Source of the DNA: Dama dama
Taxonomy: Eukaryota; Chordata; Mammalia; Artiodactyla; Cervidae
Length of the DNA stretch: 64,000 nucleotides
Direction of reading: 5' to 3'
Assembly: GCF_033118175.1 (NCBI RefSeq)
Contig: NC_083695.1
Coordinates: forward strand, 31,699,607 to 31,763,606
Below are positions 20,774 through 32,624 of this stretch, piece by piece. The notes beneath the pieces are model-generated. The model did no database searches and was not told the origin of the DNA. It was given only the letters and a program-made list of their open reading frames with translations. Each line of letters opens with the position of its first letter. Positions within the stretch are counted from its first letter, which is position 1. Position numbers and translations under genes: made by a program.

Positions 20774-20988
20774 AGCTTCCTGGTGGGCTCAGATGGTAAA
20801 GAATCTGCCTGCAGTGCGGGAGACCTGGGTTCAATCCCTGGGTTGGGAAGATCTCCTGGAGGAGGGGATGGCAACCCACTCCAATATTCTTGCCTGGAGG
20901 ATCCCTATGGACAGAGGAGCCTGGCGGGCTACAGTCCATGGGGTCGCAAAGAGTCAGACGCAACTGAGCAACTAAGCACAGCACAGCC
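20774..20988 (+). mobile_element. Bov-tA SINE inside L2
   Basis: A full-length and well-preserved copy, from 'gagcttcctggtgggctcagatggtaaag' to 'gagcaactaagcacagcacagc'. It splits the L2. Confidence 0.93.
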
Positions 20989-21339
20989 TTTTAATATAGA
21001 AGAATGTTATGTTTATTATCTTACTGTCTGTGCTAGAATGAAAGCTCCATGAGAACAGTGTTTTTGACTCAAAGTGAATATTCAATAAATGTTTATTGTA
21101 AATTAATATCTTTTTCCTTTGTATGTTTCAACTCATCAGAAAAGCTATTTTTGTGCATCTTGGATCCACCTGTCTCAACCTTTTGTTTTGTTCGTATCTG
21201 TCATTCATGAACTTGCCTTCATTATCAATTTGAGAATCCCCTTCACCTATCACCTATGGTAAATCTCCTGGTACCAGTATCCTTGTTGTCTTTCTTGTTT
21301 TTCTCCCTCTTTTTTCATGAGCATTTCCTCTTGCTTAGT

Positions 21340-21760
21340 TTATTCTTTCTTTTTGATGATAGCTTTCTAAGAAAGAAAGCAAAGTTTCTGAGATTTTATA
21401 TGTCTAAAATTGTCTTTCATCTGGCTGTAGGCTTAACTGATAGTATGACCAGGTATAGAACTCTAGATTAGGAACAATTTTTCTTGAAAAGTTTTGAGAC
21501 ATTTCACCACTCTCTTCTAGCTTCCAGTGTTGGTCTCAAGAAGTGCAGTGAAATTTTAATTCTTGATCTTTTACACATATTTTCTCTCTGAAAGTTCTTA
21601 GGTCTTCTCTTTTTCCCCCAGGGCATGATGTATCATGTTGTGTGATTTTTCATATTTAATCTGCTGGCCACTCAGTAGGTCCTTTATCAGGGGACTTGTG
21701 TCCTTTAGTTCTAGGACCTTGATTTGCTCCTTTGATAATTTCCTCCTGTCTGGTTTCCCT
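21340..21760 (-). mobile_element. Old L1M fragment (5' part of the element)
   Basis: 'ggctgtaggcttaactgatagtatgaccaggtatagaactctag ... agcttccagtgtt ... ttcttaggtcttctcttt' resembles the reverse strand of the ORF1-proximal part of old L1s. The same region of the younger L1 lies at 45.2-45.5 kb. Assignment rests on pattern only. Confidence 0.5.
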
Positions 21761-21769
21761 GGTCTAGAA

Positions 21770-23225
21770 TTTCTTCAGAAGTGGTATCGGTTTTCAAAAA
21801 GCACTCAGTAGATTGGTGTCAAGATTGCTATTTACTAGACGTAATTTGCATGATAGTACAGAGAGGGAAATGAAAGAAACAACAGAATCCCAAGATTTAA
21901 TAATACATGAAGTCCTCATCAAGAGACAAAATCAGTAGGCTATCACTTTCTAAGAATAGCTGAGCTAAGGTTGTCTCTTGTGCCAAACAGGGAGTGATCA
22001 CCACTTTTAAGGCTCTCCAGATATCCTAAAAGTTAGAACAGTATCTAGCACATTGTGGGAAATTGGTAAATATTTACTGAATGAATAGATGTCCTTCACA
22101 AGTATTTGCACTTAAGTACATTCATTAGATAATAGAAAATAAACACTTGAACACACACCTCAAGCAGCATATTCTGGGGAGTTCCTAATTTTTATCTCTT
22201 AAAACATTTAAAATAATGAGATCTGGTATTTGCATTTTTTGTCACATCTACTTCTCTATCAACTTGGAGTCACAATTCATATTCACTCTGGAGTAAAGGG
22301 AGCTATTTTGCTATAATACATAAGTATCATTTTTGATATTTCAAAATTTTAGTATCATTTTGATGTTTGACATTGACTGTCAACAATTTAGTATAAAGTT
22401 TTTTTATTAAGCGCTGGATATATATATAAGGTGAGGGGCTTAAAAGTAAGCCAACCAAATATGATACTGTTTCTTTTATCCCAAATCAAACTTCCTTTCA
22501 TTTTTCTTGATGAATATCATAGGATTTTTTCCCCAAGCCAAGTGACTTTATTTATTCTTTTAGGAAATCAAGACAAATAATCTCAAGGACTCTACATCTT
22601 GCCCAGCATGGTATAGAATGGTATTTGAGACACTAGGTAGGTGAATTTGGTCCAATATCAGTTGGCTTTGAGGATGCCCAGGATTTGCTGTTTACAGTTT
22701 TGTTTGCTTTGCACTTTGAAAAAGCACACCAAAGCTATAGTATTACTGGTGGTAGGTGGAAAAAATATGAATAAACCAGGAAGTAAGGTTGATCTTTTTC
22801 TTTGTTACCTTTTATTTTTACTTCTGCTGATATGCCTTACTCAACAGCATGTAGAAACACAGGTCCTTAATATCTCAAAAGAGATAAGAACAAGTGAGAG
22901 AGTAGAATTTGAATTCAGAATTGAGAAGAATTCTGTTGTACATAATCACACCATCCCAAAACTAGAGAACAGCACTTAAATAGTGGATAGATATGCTTCT
23001 GAGGTCAAATTCAGGAGATTGCTAATTAAGACCTTAAAAAAAATTTCAATGATTTACATGTAAATTTGCATTAACACTAAGTTAAAGTATGTATTCTAAT
23101 CTTAAGTCATCTATTGATCTATATAGTTTTCCATGAAATTGTTTATACTTGATATAAACAGTTATAAGGTTAACCCAGGAGGCTAAATTCTTAGGTAAAG
23201 TGTATCGATTTGAATCCTTGAAGAA
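21770..23225. other. Unassigned AT-rich DNA
   Basis: No repeat family is recognised. A plus-strand frame of 112 codons at 22641-22979 has a hydrophobic middle (LLFLLLLICL) but no known domain, promoter or splice context. I do not call it a gene. Confidence 0.35.
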
Positions 23226-23519
23226 GCGGACACCAAAATGAGATCTGACGTGTAAGGGATTTATTGGAAGGAATGGTTATGAAAGACAAAGGGGAAAGGA
23301 GAAGGGGCATACAGGGAGAATGAGGCAGGTCTAACACCTGTGACAGGAGAGAAAGAAGGAAGGATTGAAGGAAAGAACCTCAAACCATAGAGCAATTCTG
23401 AGAAAATCTCACCCAGGCCAGTGGGGAATCCCTGAGCAGGTTACCAGTTAAAGGAATCCTGCTTTGTGGAGGAATAGAATGGAATGTTCTTACATCTTGC
23501 TGCCATTGACTGGGAATAA
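23226..23519. repeat. Unnamed ancient interspersed repeat
   Basis: 'ccaaaatgagatctgacgtgtaagggatttattgg' followed by purine-rich sequence looks like a mammal-wide LTR or DNA repeat. I cannot name the family. It appears to continue past the SINE to about 23880. Confidence 0.4.
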
Positions 23520-23528
23520 CCTAAGGGA

Positions 23529-23741
23529 TTCCCTGGTGGCTCAGATGGTAAAGAATCTGCCTACAATGTGGGAGACCTTGGTTTGCTCCCTGGGCTGAGA
23601 AGATCCCTGGAGAAGGAAATGGCAGCCCACTCCAGTATTCTTGCCTGGAGAATCCCCAGGGACAGAGAAGCCTGGTGGGCTACAGTCCATGGGGTCGCAA
23701 GTGGTCGGACACGACTGAGCGACTAAGCACACACAGCACAG
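23529..23741 (+). mobile_element. Bov-tA SINE with target duplication
   Basis: A well-preserved Bov-tA ending in 'gagcgactaagcacacacagcacag'. The 9-bp repeat cctaaggga lies at 23520-23528 and 23742-23750. The first bases of the SINE overlap the repeat, so the exact start is ambiguous by 3-4 bases. Confidence 0.93.
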
Positions 23742-23879
23742 CCTAAGGGAAGCATGGCCTGACCCAAAAGCATTAGAGTAAAAAATGTATCAGTGGTCAA
23801 TCAGCTATGCTCCCTGCGGCAGTATCTCTTAAAGGAAATCTGAGTGGGCACTTCCATGACTACCACAGTCTACCTCTTA

Positions 23880-25257
23880 TTCTGCACAAATCCATTTCTT
23901 TGTGTATGTTTGGGAAATAGATTTGCCGTGGTTCCTGTGGGCTTCTTTTCCCATGGGGAAACCTAGAAGTGGAATATTAGTAGGACTAAGCTACAGTCTC
24001 CCAAAACTGCAATTAGTCTCAGGCTGTCATTTCGCTCCTTCACTACCCATTCTAAGTTTCTTGTGCCCTCAGCTATTACCTCCTCAGGTCGTTACCATTA
24101 ATTAGGTGAGTGTATTGTATTCAACTGAGTATCTGTCTCAGTTTTAGGAACATATTTTCTAGTAATATGTTCATGAGGTGGAAAATGTGAAAAGTTCCTT
24201 TAACTAGCCAAGGACCCTGTCTTACATGACTTTAAAAATTTGAATCATGTCCTCTTAATTTCTAAACAATTGTGGTGTTGATATTTGTGAACAAAATAAA
24301 GTAGATAATGAATCATGGAGCATGTGAAGAGGCCACTGTTTTATTGGAAATACTTTTTGACTCATTATTAGGTTTTTTTTTCCAATGGCTCTAATATTAT
24401 CTAACATATTTTATTATTAGAAAATTTATCCACACAGATAGATTATATTTGGTAGAAGTGAAACAAATGACATGCCATACCTTTGTATTTAGAGGGGTTA
24501 TATTCTTTTATATTGTTATTATTGATTCTCTTTAATAGGCCTGTGTATTTAAATTACTGAATTCCCTTAGGCCACTTTCTTTAATTCTCTGGGTTTCAGT
24601 TCCTCGGCTATAATCTATTATGGAATTTGTCACTACGTCATGAAAATTAATTAGGAATACTATTTATTATAACTAAGTTTTAAAACATCTGTGAGGACTA
24701 ATTGTTAATACCTATTAAGTTCCTGGAATTTTTTGGCTCAAAACAAATACAATTGTTTTCATTTTATGCAGTGTAACTATTATCCTTTCAGCATGTTTTT
24801 GGGCAGTCTTCATAAATGGCAGAAATTAGAGGAACATGAAAGCCACAGATTTTGACTAGCAGTATAAAACATTTTCTTTGGACTTTTGTGCAAATAATTT
24901 AAAAGTTAAAAGTAATTGGAATTTCTCACACATATCACATGGGTATATTATAATCATTAACATTTAGAACCATTATAGATTGTGCAAGATAAACTGTTTA
25001 GTATTTCAGAAGTAACCAAATACCTGAGAAGGGGAACTTCTTCTTTATAGGAGAATTCTAGCTAATACTTACAGAAAAAAGTTAAAGAATTTTAAATTAT
25101 GCAACTCCTAATGAAATAATGAACCTAGGCAATGATAACCAATAGATGCTAAAACCACTAAAAGGAAGGTTGAGTGGACAACTTTAAAATGGATCTATCT
25201 ACCTGAAAACACTTGAGTCTACTAGTCAAAACTAAACATCATTAAAAGTAAGAAAGA
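23880..25257. other. Unassigned AT-rich DNA
   Basis: No repeats, RNA genes or convincing frames are seen. The 67-codon frame at 23902-24105 has no recognisable features. Confidence 0.35.
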
Positions 25258-25385
25258 AACTTCCCTGGTGGTATAGTGGCTTTGAGTCTCTGTTCCCAGT
25301 GCAGGAAGCATGGATTCAATCCCTGGTCAGGGAGCTAGATCACACACACTGCAGTTGAGACCCAGCACAGCCAAATAAATAAAAT
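25258..25385 (+). mobile_element. CHR-like SINE
   Basis: 'aaacttccctggtggtatagtgg' with B-box 'ggattcaatccctggtcaggga' and a CACAGCCAAATAAATAAAA tail, similar to the copy at 2068-2254. Confidence 0.8.
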
Positions 25386-25434
25386 GTTTAAAAAGTTCTT
25401 GAAACAATAAATTAAGACAGCCTTGGTATCAGGT

Positions 25435-26270
25435 TGGGATCCTAGAACAGAAAAAGGGCATTTGGTGAAAACTATGAAATTTCAATGTTCCTGAACAAAC
25501 TTTGGATCTACTGGCCTACCATGCAGCAAAGTCAACTTACTGACATCAGGTTGTGGTGAAGGAAAATACAGGGTTATTTGCAGGGTGCCAAGCAAGGAAA
25601 AGGAGCTGCTAATGTGTAATAGACCTGAACTCCCAAATGGGTTTCAAGGAAGAGTTTTTAAAAGCAACATTTGGGGTGAGGATTGCAGCTCATGGACTTT
25701 CTTCTAATTGGTTAGTGTGAGGTAACAGGGTGATGTTCTGGGAATCTTAATCATCATCCTTCTGTTTCCAGCCAGTGTGGGGTCTATGTGTTTGTGGTCA
25801 GCATGTAGTCATCACCCTCCACCTGTGTGGAAGTCTTAGTTCCTGCAGAATAACTCAAAGATATAAATAGATTGTTATGTGTATCTCTTGAGGAAGAGCT
25901 AAGACTCTGTTTTATTGCTGAACTATGGCTGAAGCCATCTTTCTTAACTGCTTTTCCTTCATCCTTTCTCTAGTAACTGCTTGAGTCTTCTCTTTGAAAC
26001 TCAGGGAAGGCCTAGGAGACTAAAACCGTTGTTGACAAACAAGAAACAGGGACATGGAGGGGCTTCAGTACCTGTGAGATAATATGAACTTTAGTTAATA
26101 ATAAGGTATCAATATTAGTTTATTAATTGTAACAAATGTACCATACTAGCACAAGATATTAGTAATGGGAAAGCTGTGGGAATGGAGATAAGGTAAATAC
26201 AGGACCTCTACTATTTGCTCAGTTTTTCTGTAAATCTAAAATTTTTCTAAAAATAATGTATGGTAATATA
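25435..26270 (+). mobile_element. Old L1M 3' UTR, split by a ~600-bp insertion
   Basis: 25435-25486 ('cctagaacagaaaaagggcatttgg') and 26084-26270 ('aactttagttaataataaggtatcaatatt ... tttttctgtaaatctaaaatttttctaaaa') are consecutive parts of one L1M 3' UTR; the same order is uninterrupted at 50.99-51.24 kb. The intervening 25487-26083 is a foreign insert. Confidence 0.6.
25487..26083. mobile_element. Insert of uncertain type in L1M (LTR-like)
   Basis: About 600 bp interrupt the L1M 3' UTR. The length and the lack of coding frames fit a solo LTR. I could not fix TG/CA ends or a target duplication, and I do not recognise the family. Confidence 0.4.
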
Positions 26271-26399
26271 AACAATTAGACAAGCAGATATTATGTTCCT
26301 CCTGATGTAAGGAAATAGGAAGTGCAAAGAACCACTTACAAAGTATTCCCGACAAAAGGATCAGACCTGGAATCTAATCAAGCATCTAGATGAAATTAC

Positions 26400-27480
26400 T
26401 AGTTTATTGGAAATGTGATGGATAGATGACTATATTAAATAATACCACAAGGATACAATCAACCAAATCCAAAATGGGGGATTTTTACAAAAGACCTCAT
26501 TTCATAAATAAATAAGTGGTATAAAAAAAATGGAAGAGAAGAAACTGTAATAGACTAAAGACTTAAGAGATGTGTCAACCAAATGTAATATGTTGATTTT
26601 GAATCCTGTTTTGATGAAATCAACTGTGAAAAGGTATTTGGGGAAATTTGGACATGGATGAGGGATTAAATAATATTGAGAAATTACTTTTGATTTGTTA
26701 GGTGTGATAATGACATGTGGGTTTTTTGAAGTTTTTATCTGAGAGATAAACATCTGAAATATTTCAATTTAATATGAAAAAATGGAAATTTTTCATGTTT
26801 TTCAAAATGGAAAAGTATAAAATTAGATCCCTACTTGACAGTATACACAAAAATAAGTCCCAATTAAAGACCCAATTAGATTAACTTTTAAGTTAAAACT
26901 TGCATATTGCAAAAGTTATTATAAACCTCATGAAAAGACAAGCCATTTCTGTGCAGATACCCTATAAAAAACTGAGCACATGTGTATTGTGGCATTTCTT
27001 ATAATAGCAAAATTTGAAAAAATCTAATATCTACTAATAGAAGAATGCAATCAGTGTGATTTATTCATTCTATAGAAATCTATACCACATAAATATAACA
27101 ACATAGATAAATCTCTAAAATATGATGTGTAAAAAAAGTAAATTTCAAAAGGTAAGATGAAATATTATGCCAATATTGTTTAAAGTTTAAAAACACATAA
27201 CACTATGTTATTAATGGACACATATAGGCAGAAGTATAAAGACAAACATGGAAAGAATACATACCACCTTCAAGATGGTCATTATCATGAGAAAAAAGAG
27301 AAAGAGATGAAAAGGCTGGGTTTTAACTTATCTAGAGCTTTTTGGTGATTTAAGAAAAAAACTGAAGCAAATAAAGTGAAATCTGCCTAGTGAACATATA
27401 GATGTTAGTTACACTATTTTGTGTATGTTTGCTGTATTTCATAATGTAGAAAGTTGGAAGAAATGGCTGAAGTAAAATGA
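26400..27480 (+). mobile_element. Old L1M-type fragments
   Basis: 26500-26760 resembles an L1-type 3' UTR ('ggggaaatttggacatgga ... ttaggtgtgataatgacatgtgg'). 26840-27480 resembles the end of ORF2 and the 3' UTR of an old L1 ('cttataatagcaaaatttgaaaaaatctaa', 'gaagaatgcaatcagtgtgattta'). Divergence is high and no frame survives. Confidence 0.5.
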
Positions 27481-27619
27481 AAGGACACATAGTCAAATAT
27501 TTTGCCATAAATTTGATTGATAACCTTAACCAGATGACTCTGAAATATGATCCAGAATCATAAGTCTAGAATAATTCTTATGGAATGGAGTTCCCCACCT
27601 ATCTTTTTTTCCAAGGATG

Positions 27620-27805
27620 GCTTCTCAATTCAGATGACTTTGGATTCATGGGGATGGGCCTAGTATTAGAATCATTATGTGTTATTATGCATTCCTTTCT
27701 CAATTCAATATTACTAAATGCTCACTCGGTCCAAAATACTATACTAAGGTTCCAGCCTCTTCAAAACCTAATTTCTTTCTAAGCTAGATGATAGCAACCA
27801 GTATT
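27620..27805 (+). repeat. Diverged direct repeat, copy A
   Basis: This shares 'ggattcatggggatgggcc', 'tagtattag' and 'gttccagcctcttcaaaac' with copy B at 29780-29965, in the same order and orientation, about 2.16 kb apart. The mariner element lies between the copies. Confidence 0.7.
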
Positions 27806-27916
27806 GACTCTAGATGGTGAATTAAATGGGTGTGAATCTTACTTACAAACTTGGATGCACAAGATATAAAATATTAGTTTTTAAAAATTAAACCTATAGC
27901 CCCATTTGAAAGCTGA

Positions 27917-29164
27917 TAGGTTGGTGCAAAAGTAAGTGCGGTTTTTGCATTGTTGAAATTTGCTGTTTGATATTAAAATACTTTCTAATTAAATGTGGTT
28001 ATGTTATACAGCATTTTAATGCTCATTTTTTGCTTTATGTTTTCTCTAATGACATTTCTTGCTGTTAATTTTATATTTATTTTAGACTAGAGAAATGATG
28101 TTAGACACAAAGCAAATTTGAGTAATTTTTTAATTTGAGTTCAAAATGGGTCATAAAGCAGTGGAGACAACTTACAACATCAACAATGCATTTGACCCAG
28201 CAACTGCTAATGCAGTGATGGTTCAAGAAGTTTTGCAAAGGAGATGGGAGCCTTGAAGGTGAGGAGTGCAGTGGCCGACCATTGGAAGTTGACAACAACC
28301 AAATGAGAGCCATCATCAAAGCTGATCCCCTTACAGCTACACAAGAAGTTGCCGAAGAACTCGATATTGACCATTCTATGGTTGTTGAGCATTTGAAACA
28401 GATTGAAAAGGTGAAAAAAGCTCGGTAAGGGGATGCCTTGTGAGATGACCACAAATCAAAAGAAACGTCGTTTTGGAGTGTCATCTTCTCTTATTCTACA
28501 AAACAACAAGCCATTTTTCAGATTGTGACGTGTGATGAAAAGCGGATTTTAGACAACAACCAGCTATGACCAGTTCAATGGTTAGACCTTGAAGAAGCCC
28601 CAAAGCACTTCCCAAAGCCAAACTTGCACCCAAAAAAAGGTCAGGGTCACTGTTTTGTGGTCTGCTGCCCATCTGATCCACTACAGCTTTCTGAATCCCA
28701 GTGAAACCATTTCATCTGAGAAGGATGTTCAGCAAATCTATGAGATGCATGGAAAACTGCAATGCCTGTAGTCGACATTGGTCAACAGAAAGGGCCCAGT
28801 TCTTCTCCATGATAATGCCCGACCATACATCTCACAACCAGTGCTTCAAAAGTTGAATGAATTGGGCTACGAAGTTTTGTGTCATCCACCATATTCACCT
28901 GACCTCTCACCAACTGATTACCACTTCTTCAAGCATCTTGACAACTCTTTGCAGGGAAGATGCTTCCACAACCAGCAGGATGCTGCAAACGCTTTCCTAG
29001 AGTTGGCGAATAGTAAAGTACAAGAATAAACAAACTTATTTCTCATTGGCAAAAGTGTGTTGTTTGTTATGGTCCCTATTTTGATTATTAAAGATGTGTT
29101 TGAGCCTAGTTATAATGATTTAAAATTGATTATCCCAAACCATAATTACATTTGCACCAACCTA
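27917..29164 (+). mobile_element. Mariner (Tc1/mariner) DNA transposon, Hsmar1-like
   Basis: Both terminal inverted repeats are present. The left starts TAGGTTGGTGCAAAAGTAA at 27917, and the right is its complement, ending TTGCACCAACCTA at 29164. A TA lies at each outer edge, as expected for mariner target sites. The 1.25-kb length is close to a full mariner. A transposase relic lies between the ends. The repeats and the fragments resemble the primate Hsmar1 element, so this is probably the related ruminant mariner. It cannot move because the gene is broken. Confidence 0.93.
28147..29030 (+). pseudogene. Mariner transposase relic (DD34D)
   Basis: The transposase cuts and pastes the element by its terminal repeats. 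Here it starts at about ATG 28147 and is broken by stops and frameshifts. All three catalytic aspartates can still be found. The first is in TCDE (codon 28534-28536), the second in HDNARP (28811-28813) and the third in SPTDYHF (28916-28918). The last two are separated by exactly 34 residues, the mariner DD34D signature. The best frame is 28778-29029 (83 codons). A deletion near 29010 shifts the C-terminus out of frame; its remains continue to about 29090. Confidence 0.9.
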
Positions 29165-29760
29165 ATAATTATCTCTTGATAATTCACCTCTTATTGACTG
29201 TCTTCATTCTCCTGTCTTAATTCCCCATTGCCTTACTCTCCTAAATAAACTCCTTACATTTGAATCTTCTTTGGTATGCTTGGAGGAACCTAAACAGAGG
29301 TAATTAAGCATTAGGGCATCCCTACTTCACCTCAACCTCTTTGTTCATAAATGTAAGAGTTATTTAATAACAATGAACTCAACTAACCTATTTTTAAGCA
29401 TAGTAAGCTTCCTTTACTGGCAATTAATTGTACTGAAATTTTAATGACATGTTTTCAAGAATGCATCTTGTGTAAACGCATGTCATAACATACACCAACA
29501 AGATGTTACAGTACTGATTCATGGGTCACAGATAGTCATGGAACTATGATACATTTTATGAGTGTATCATAACTCACTAGGCTTGAGCTTCCATCTAAGT
29601 GCTCAGGAAATCTATTTGCTGGACAGCCAGGATACCAGTCAAAATGTATCAGAAAAGAATTTCATAAAAATAAAAGAAATAACACACATTAGGAACTCTG
29701 CACAGCTTACATAATAGAGGGTTCTCCTCCCAATCCAACGAACGGTGTGGCTCTCTTCCA
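29165..29760. other. Unassigned DNA with a small hairpin
   Basis: No gene or family is recognised. A perfect 9-bp stem (tatgataca/tgtatcata) with a 9-base loop lies at 29545-29571. Confidence 0.4.
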
Positions 29761-29779
29761 ATGCTTTTTTTTTTTCCTC

Positions 29780-29965
29780 CATGTTGGCTTCTCAGTCTTT
29801 GGATTCATGGGGATGGGCCTAGTATTAGTATATTATATTTCATTATACATTTCTCTCTCAGTCTAATAGAAAATTACTAGTGGTTACTATGCACAAACTA
29901 ATTTGTTAGTGTTCCAGCCTCTTCAAAACTTACTTTCTAAGTTAAAGCATTTAGTTAGCAACATT
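29780..29965 (+). repeat. Diverged direct repeat, copy B
   Basis: Partner of 27620-27805 (see copy A). Shared blocks are separated by small insertions and deletions. Either a local duplication or two insertions of one unnamed repeat would explain it. Confidence 0.7.
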
Positions 29966-31889
29966 AACTATATACAGATTGTGAATCCAACCCTTGCTTG
30001 TCCTATTTCTCCACAAGCACATTAATTATTTCTCTTCCAAGGGACTACTTCTTGTCTGTTGTCTAGCAAATCACCTCTTTTTCCCCTCTGGCTTACCATC
30101 ATTATGCCCTAGGTAGGTAAAGTCTGGTTTAGTCTCTCAATGAGGAGTAATGAACACAACTCCATAGCCTAGATAAGGCTTTATTCTGAGTAGCAATTAA
30201 AGTACAGCCACATCCCTTAGGAAGCTGCCTTCCTGTCTCCTGAATTAATTTAGGGGTGGGAAATTGGAACACAAAATACTTGCTCTAGTTAAGTCACATT
30301 AAAAATAAATAGTACTTTGGTGTGTTTTAATTTTTTAATTATAAAAATGATGTATGCACATGACTAAAAATTTTTAAACAGTACTGTAAGGTACAAAATA
30401 TTTTAAAATAAAGGTATTTCTATTTCTTGATTTATCAACTTTCAACAGTATATATTATTTGCCGATTTATGAAAAATAAAACATTTAACACTCTTAAATT
30501 ACTTCTTACTTTTCTTTATTTTACTTCTCACCTTTCTTTATTTTTTACTTTTTGTTGTTGTTTTTTTTCCCTAGTGGTTGGCTTCATAACTCTAAATTAG
30601 GTCTTTTCTTAATCTCTCAATTTTAGTTCGAAAACTTTTTAATTTCACCAGACTAATGTATTGTGGGATGGTTATCAATGTCTAGAACAAGACAGGTGCT
30701 TTATCTAGTGCATTTAAAATGTAGCCAATAATTCTATGGAGTTGAAAACTATTAGCATCCTTTAACTAATGGAGCATTTAGTATCAAACTAACAAAAAAA
30801 TAGACTTATAAAATTTCTATATTTTGAAAAAAACAATATTTTACAGCCCTGTTATAACTCAGACTTTATGAAATATGAAATCTTATTTATATGAAAATAA
30901 TTTTTTAAATGTATCATGATTTTTCTATCTCCTCAACAATTCACTTTTCTTAGAGAAGGAGTTAGAATTATTTTAACTCAGCTCATCGGACAAGGCTGAG
31001 GGACTAAGCACATAAACACAAATCCCTCTTAATAAATAAATGGTTCTAGTTAGATTTTCAAAACAAGAACATCAACAGCTTTAATTATGAGTAGTACACA
31101 GGACAGTTTATCCCATATCAGGGTGCATTTGCTAAGCTCTGTCATGTGATAACCATAAAAATTACTGATTTAGACTCTTTGAGATAACATCTAATTTAAG
31201 ATGAAGCAACAGAAATACAAGTGGTTATCTAAGAAGGTTATCTACAGGTTATCTATCTATCTAAGAAGTGGTTATCTACAGAAAAAAAAAGAGGGGATGA
31301 GAGAAAGTTAGGGGAAAACTAGCCCCAAAGAAAATGAAAACCCTGAAATTTCTACACAAAGATGCAAAATAGATGTACTATGTGCTAGCAATGATTATAT
31401 CTTTGCAAAAAGTAAAAAAAACTATTCCAAGTAAGATTAGATAAAAAGAGAAAAGAAAAAGTGGGAAGTGATCCTCAGGCAATGTTTATATACTGGTTAA
31501 ATCAGAAACAATACTCTAAAAAGAAATTACTTTTAACTGTCATGGAGTACTTTATAGTATAAAGTCTTATTTTGCTCAGAATTGTATTTAGGATGAAGGA
31601 GAATAATAGTTATATCTATCTCAAATTCTGTAAACAGTTACAGTCCTAATACTATATCCTGAAAATTTCAGTTCTCATTTGTTATCCTGTAAAATCATAT
31701 TTTGCAGTGCAAGCATCAAAATGCCACCAACTGTTAGCTTTCTAAAAATAAAGTTGTCTTTTATCTTGCCAAGATTTTATATAGTAGTATTAACTAGAGA
31801 CTAAAGTATCCACCTGAATTCTGTCAAGAATGTTGGTTGACAGTGTGCCATGGGGAAAGACACTCTGAATTGGCATTTGAAGTAGAGCT
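29966..31889. other. AT-rich unassigned DNA
   Basis: No open frame longer than about 60 codons and no family is recognised. Near 31220-31280 the motif 'ggttatcta' occurs several times ('agtggttatcta ... aggttatctacaggttatctatctatc'), a small local repetition. Confidence 0.35.
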
Positions 31890-32060
31890 AGCTTCTTACT
31901 TCAGTTAGTTTTTAAGCTCTCTGAGCTTTAGTTTCCTCCTCTGATAGCGAGCATATAATATTATCTGCCATCCTACTTCCCTGAGGAATTTTGAGGATTG
32001 GGAATGAGGTACTGTATCTGAAAATGCATTATCATCTATAAAACACTAAGTACTTATTAT
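31890..32060 (+). mobile_element. MIR SINE
   Basis: 'ttttaagctctctgagctttagtttcctcctctga ... gaggattgggaatgaggtactgta ... aaacactaagtacttatta' follows the MIR consensus in forward orientation. Confidence 0.65.
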
Positions 32061-32188
32061 TGCCTCAATAGATATTCATGGAGAGTCTAATATAAAAATA
32101 ACATATTAAGTAATATGAAAGCAGAGGGAAAGAAATTAACCTTATCCTCAAAAATAAAGAGACATCCTTCAACAATAACAAACAGCTA

Positions 32189-32253
32189 AGAGGAGGAAGA
32201 AGGGAAGAAGGAAAGAAAGGGAGGGAGAGAGGAAGGACAAAGAGAAAGAGACA
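32189..32253. repeat. Purine (GA-rich) tract
   Basis: About 65 bases are almost purely A and G on the plus strand. This is simple sequence with no clean repeat unit. Confidence 0.8.
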
Positions 32254-32312
32254 TTGGCTAACATTTTATTGTTTTGTTCTGTCATATTTGATAGTGTCTT
32301 TTGGTCTTCAAT

Positions 32313-32520
32313 GCTTCCCTGGTGGCTCAGAGGTTAAAGCGTCTGCCTGTAATGCGGAGACCCGGGTTTGATCCCTGGGTTGGGAAGATCCCCTGGAGAA
32401 GGAAATGGCAACCCACTCCAGTATTCTTCCCCGGAGAATCCCATGGATGGAGGAGCCTCGCAGGCTACAGTCTACGGGGTCGCAAAGAGTCGGACATGAC
32501 TGAGCAACTTCACTTTCACT
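32313..32520 (+). mobile_element. Bov-tA3-like SINE with target duplication
   Basis: A well-preserved copy that ends in 'gagcaacttcactttcac', the CACTTT-type tail. The exact 12-bp repeat ttggtcttcaat lies at 32301-32312 and 32521-32532. Confidence 0.95.
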
Positions 32521-32624
32521 TTGGTCTTCAATACAGGGGTCCTAGAAAAGTAAAGAAGGTTGTGCTCTAACTTCTCAATGTTCTTCCCTCTACTTTCATA
32601 GTGACCAAAGTTAGTATTTTAAAG

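Larger units (their letters stand above)
19905..21105 (+). mobile_element. L2 LINE 3' region, split by an LTR and a SINE
   Basis: Three pieces read as one L2: 19905-19960 ('cctcaatggatctccattt'), 20399-20773 ('tctgacttcatttcctac', 'ttccctctgcctacaaa') and 20989-21105 ('agaatgaaagctccatgagaac ... tattcaataaatgtttatt'). The solo LTR at 19965-20394 and the Bov-tA at 20774-20988 inserted into it later. L2 is an ancient inactive family. Confidence 0.75.

Noticed and set aside
20793..20975. tRNA-like segments in Bov-tA and MIR copies as functional tRNA genes
   Set aside because: They are SINE heads with degraded cloverleaf potential, followed by SINE bodies and target duplications.
22641..22979. 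112-codon frame with a hydrophobic core as a small secreted or membrane protein
   Set aside because: There is no supporting promoter, splice or conservation evidence; AT-rich DNA easily gives such frames.
29545..29571. 9-bp perfect hairpin as a terminator or RNA structure
   Set aside because: Such short AT-rich stems are expected by chance in tens of kilobases of AT-rich DNA.
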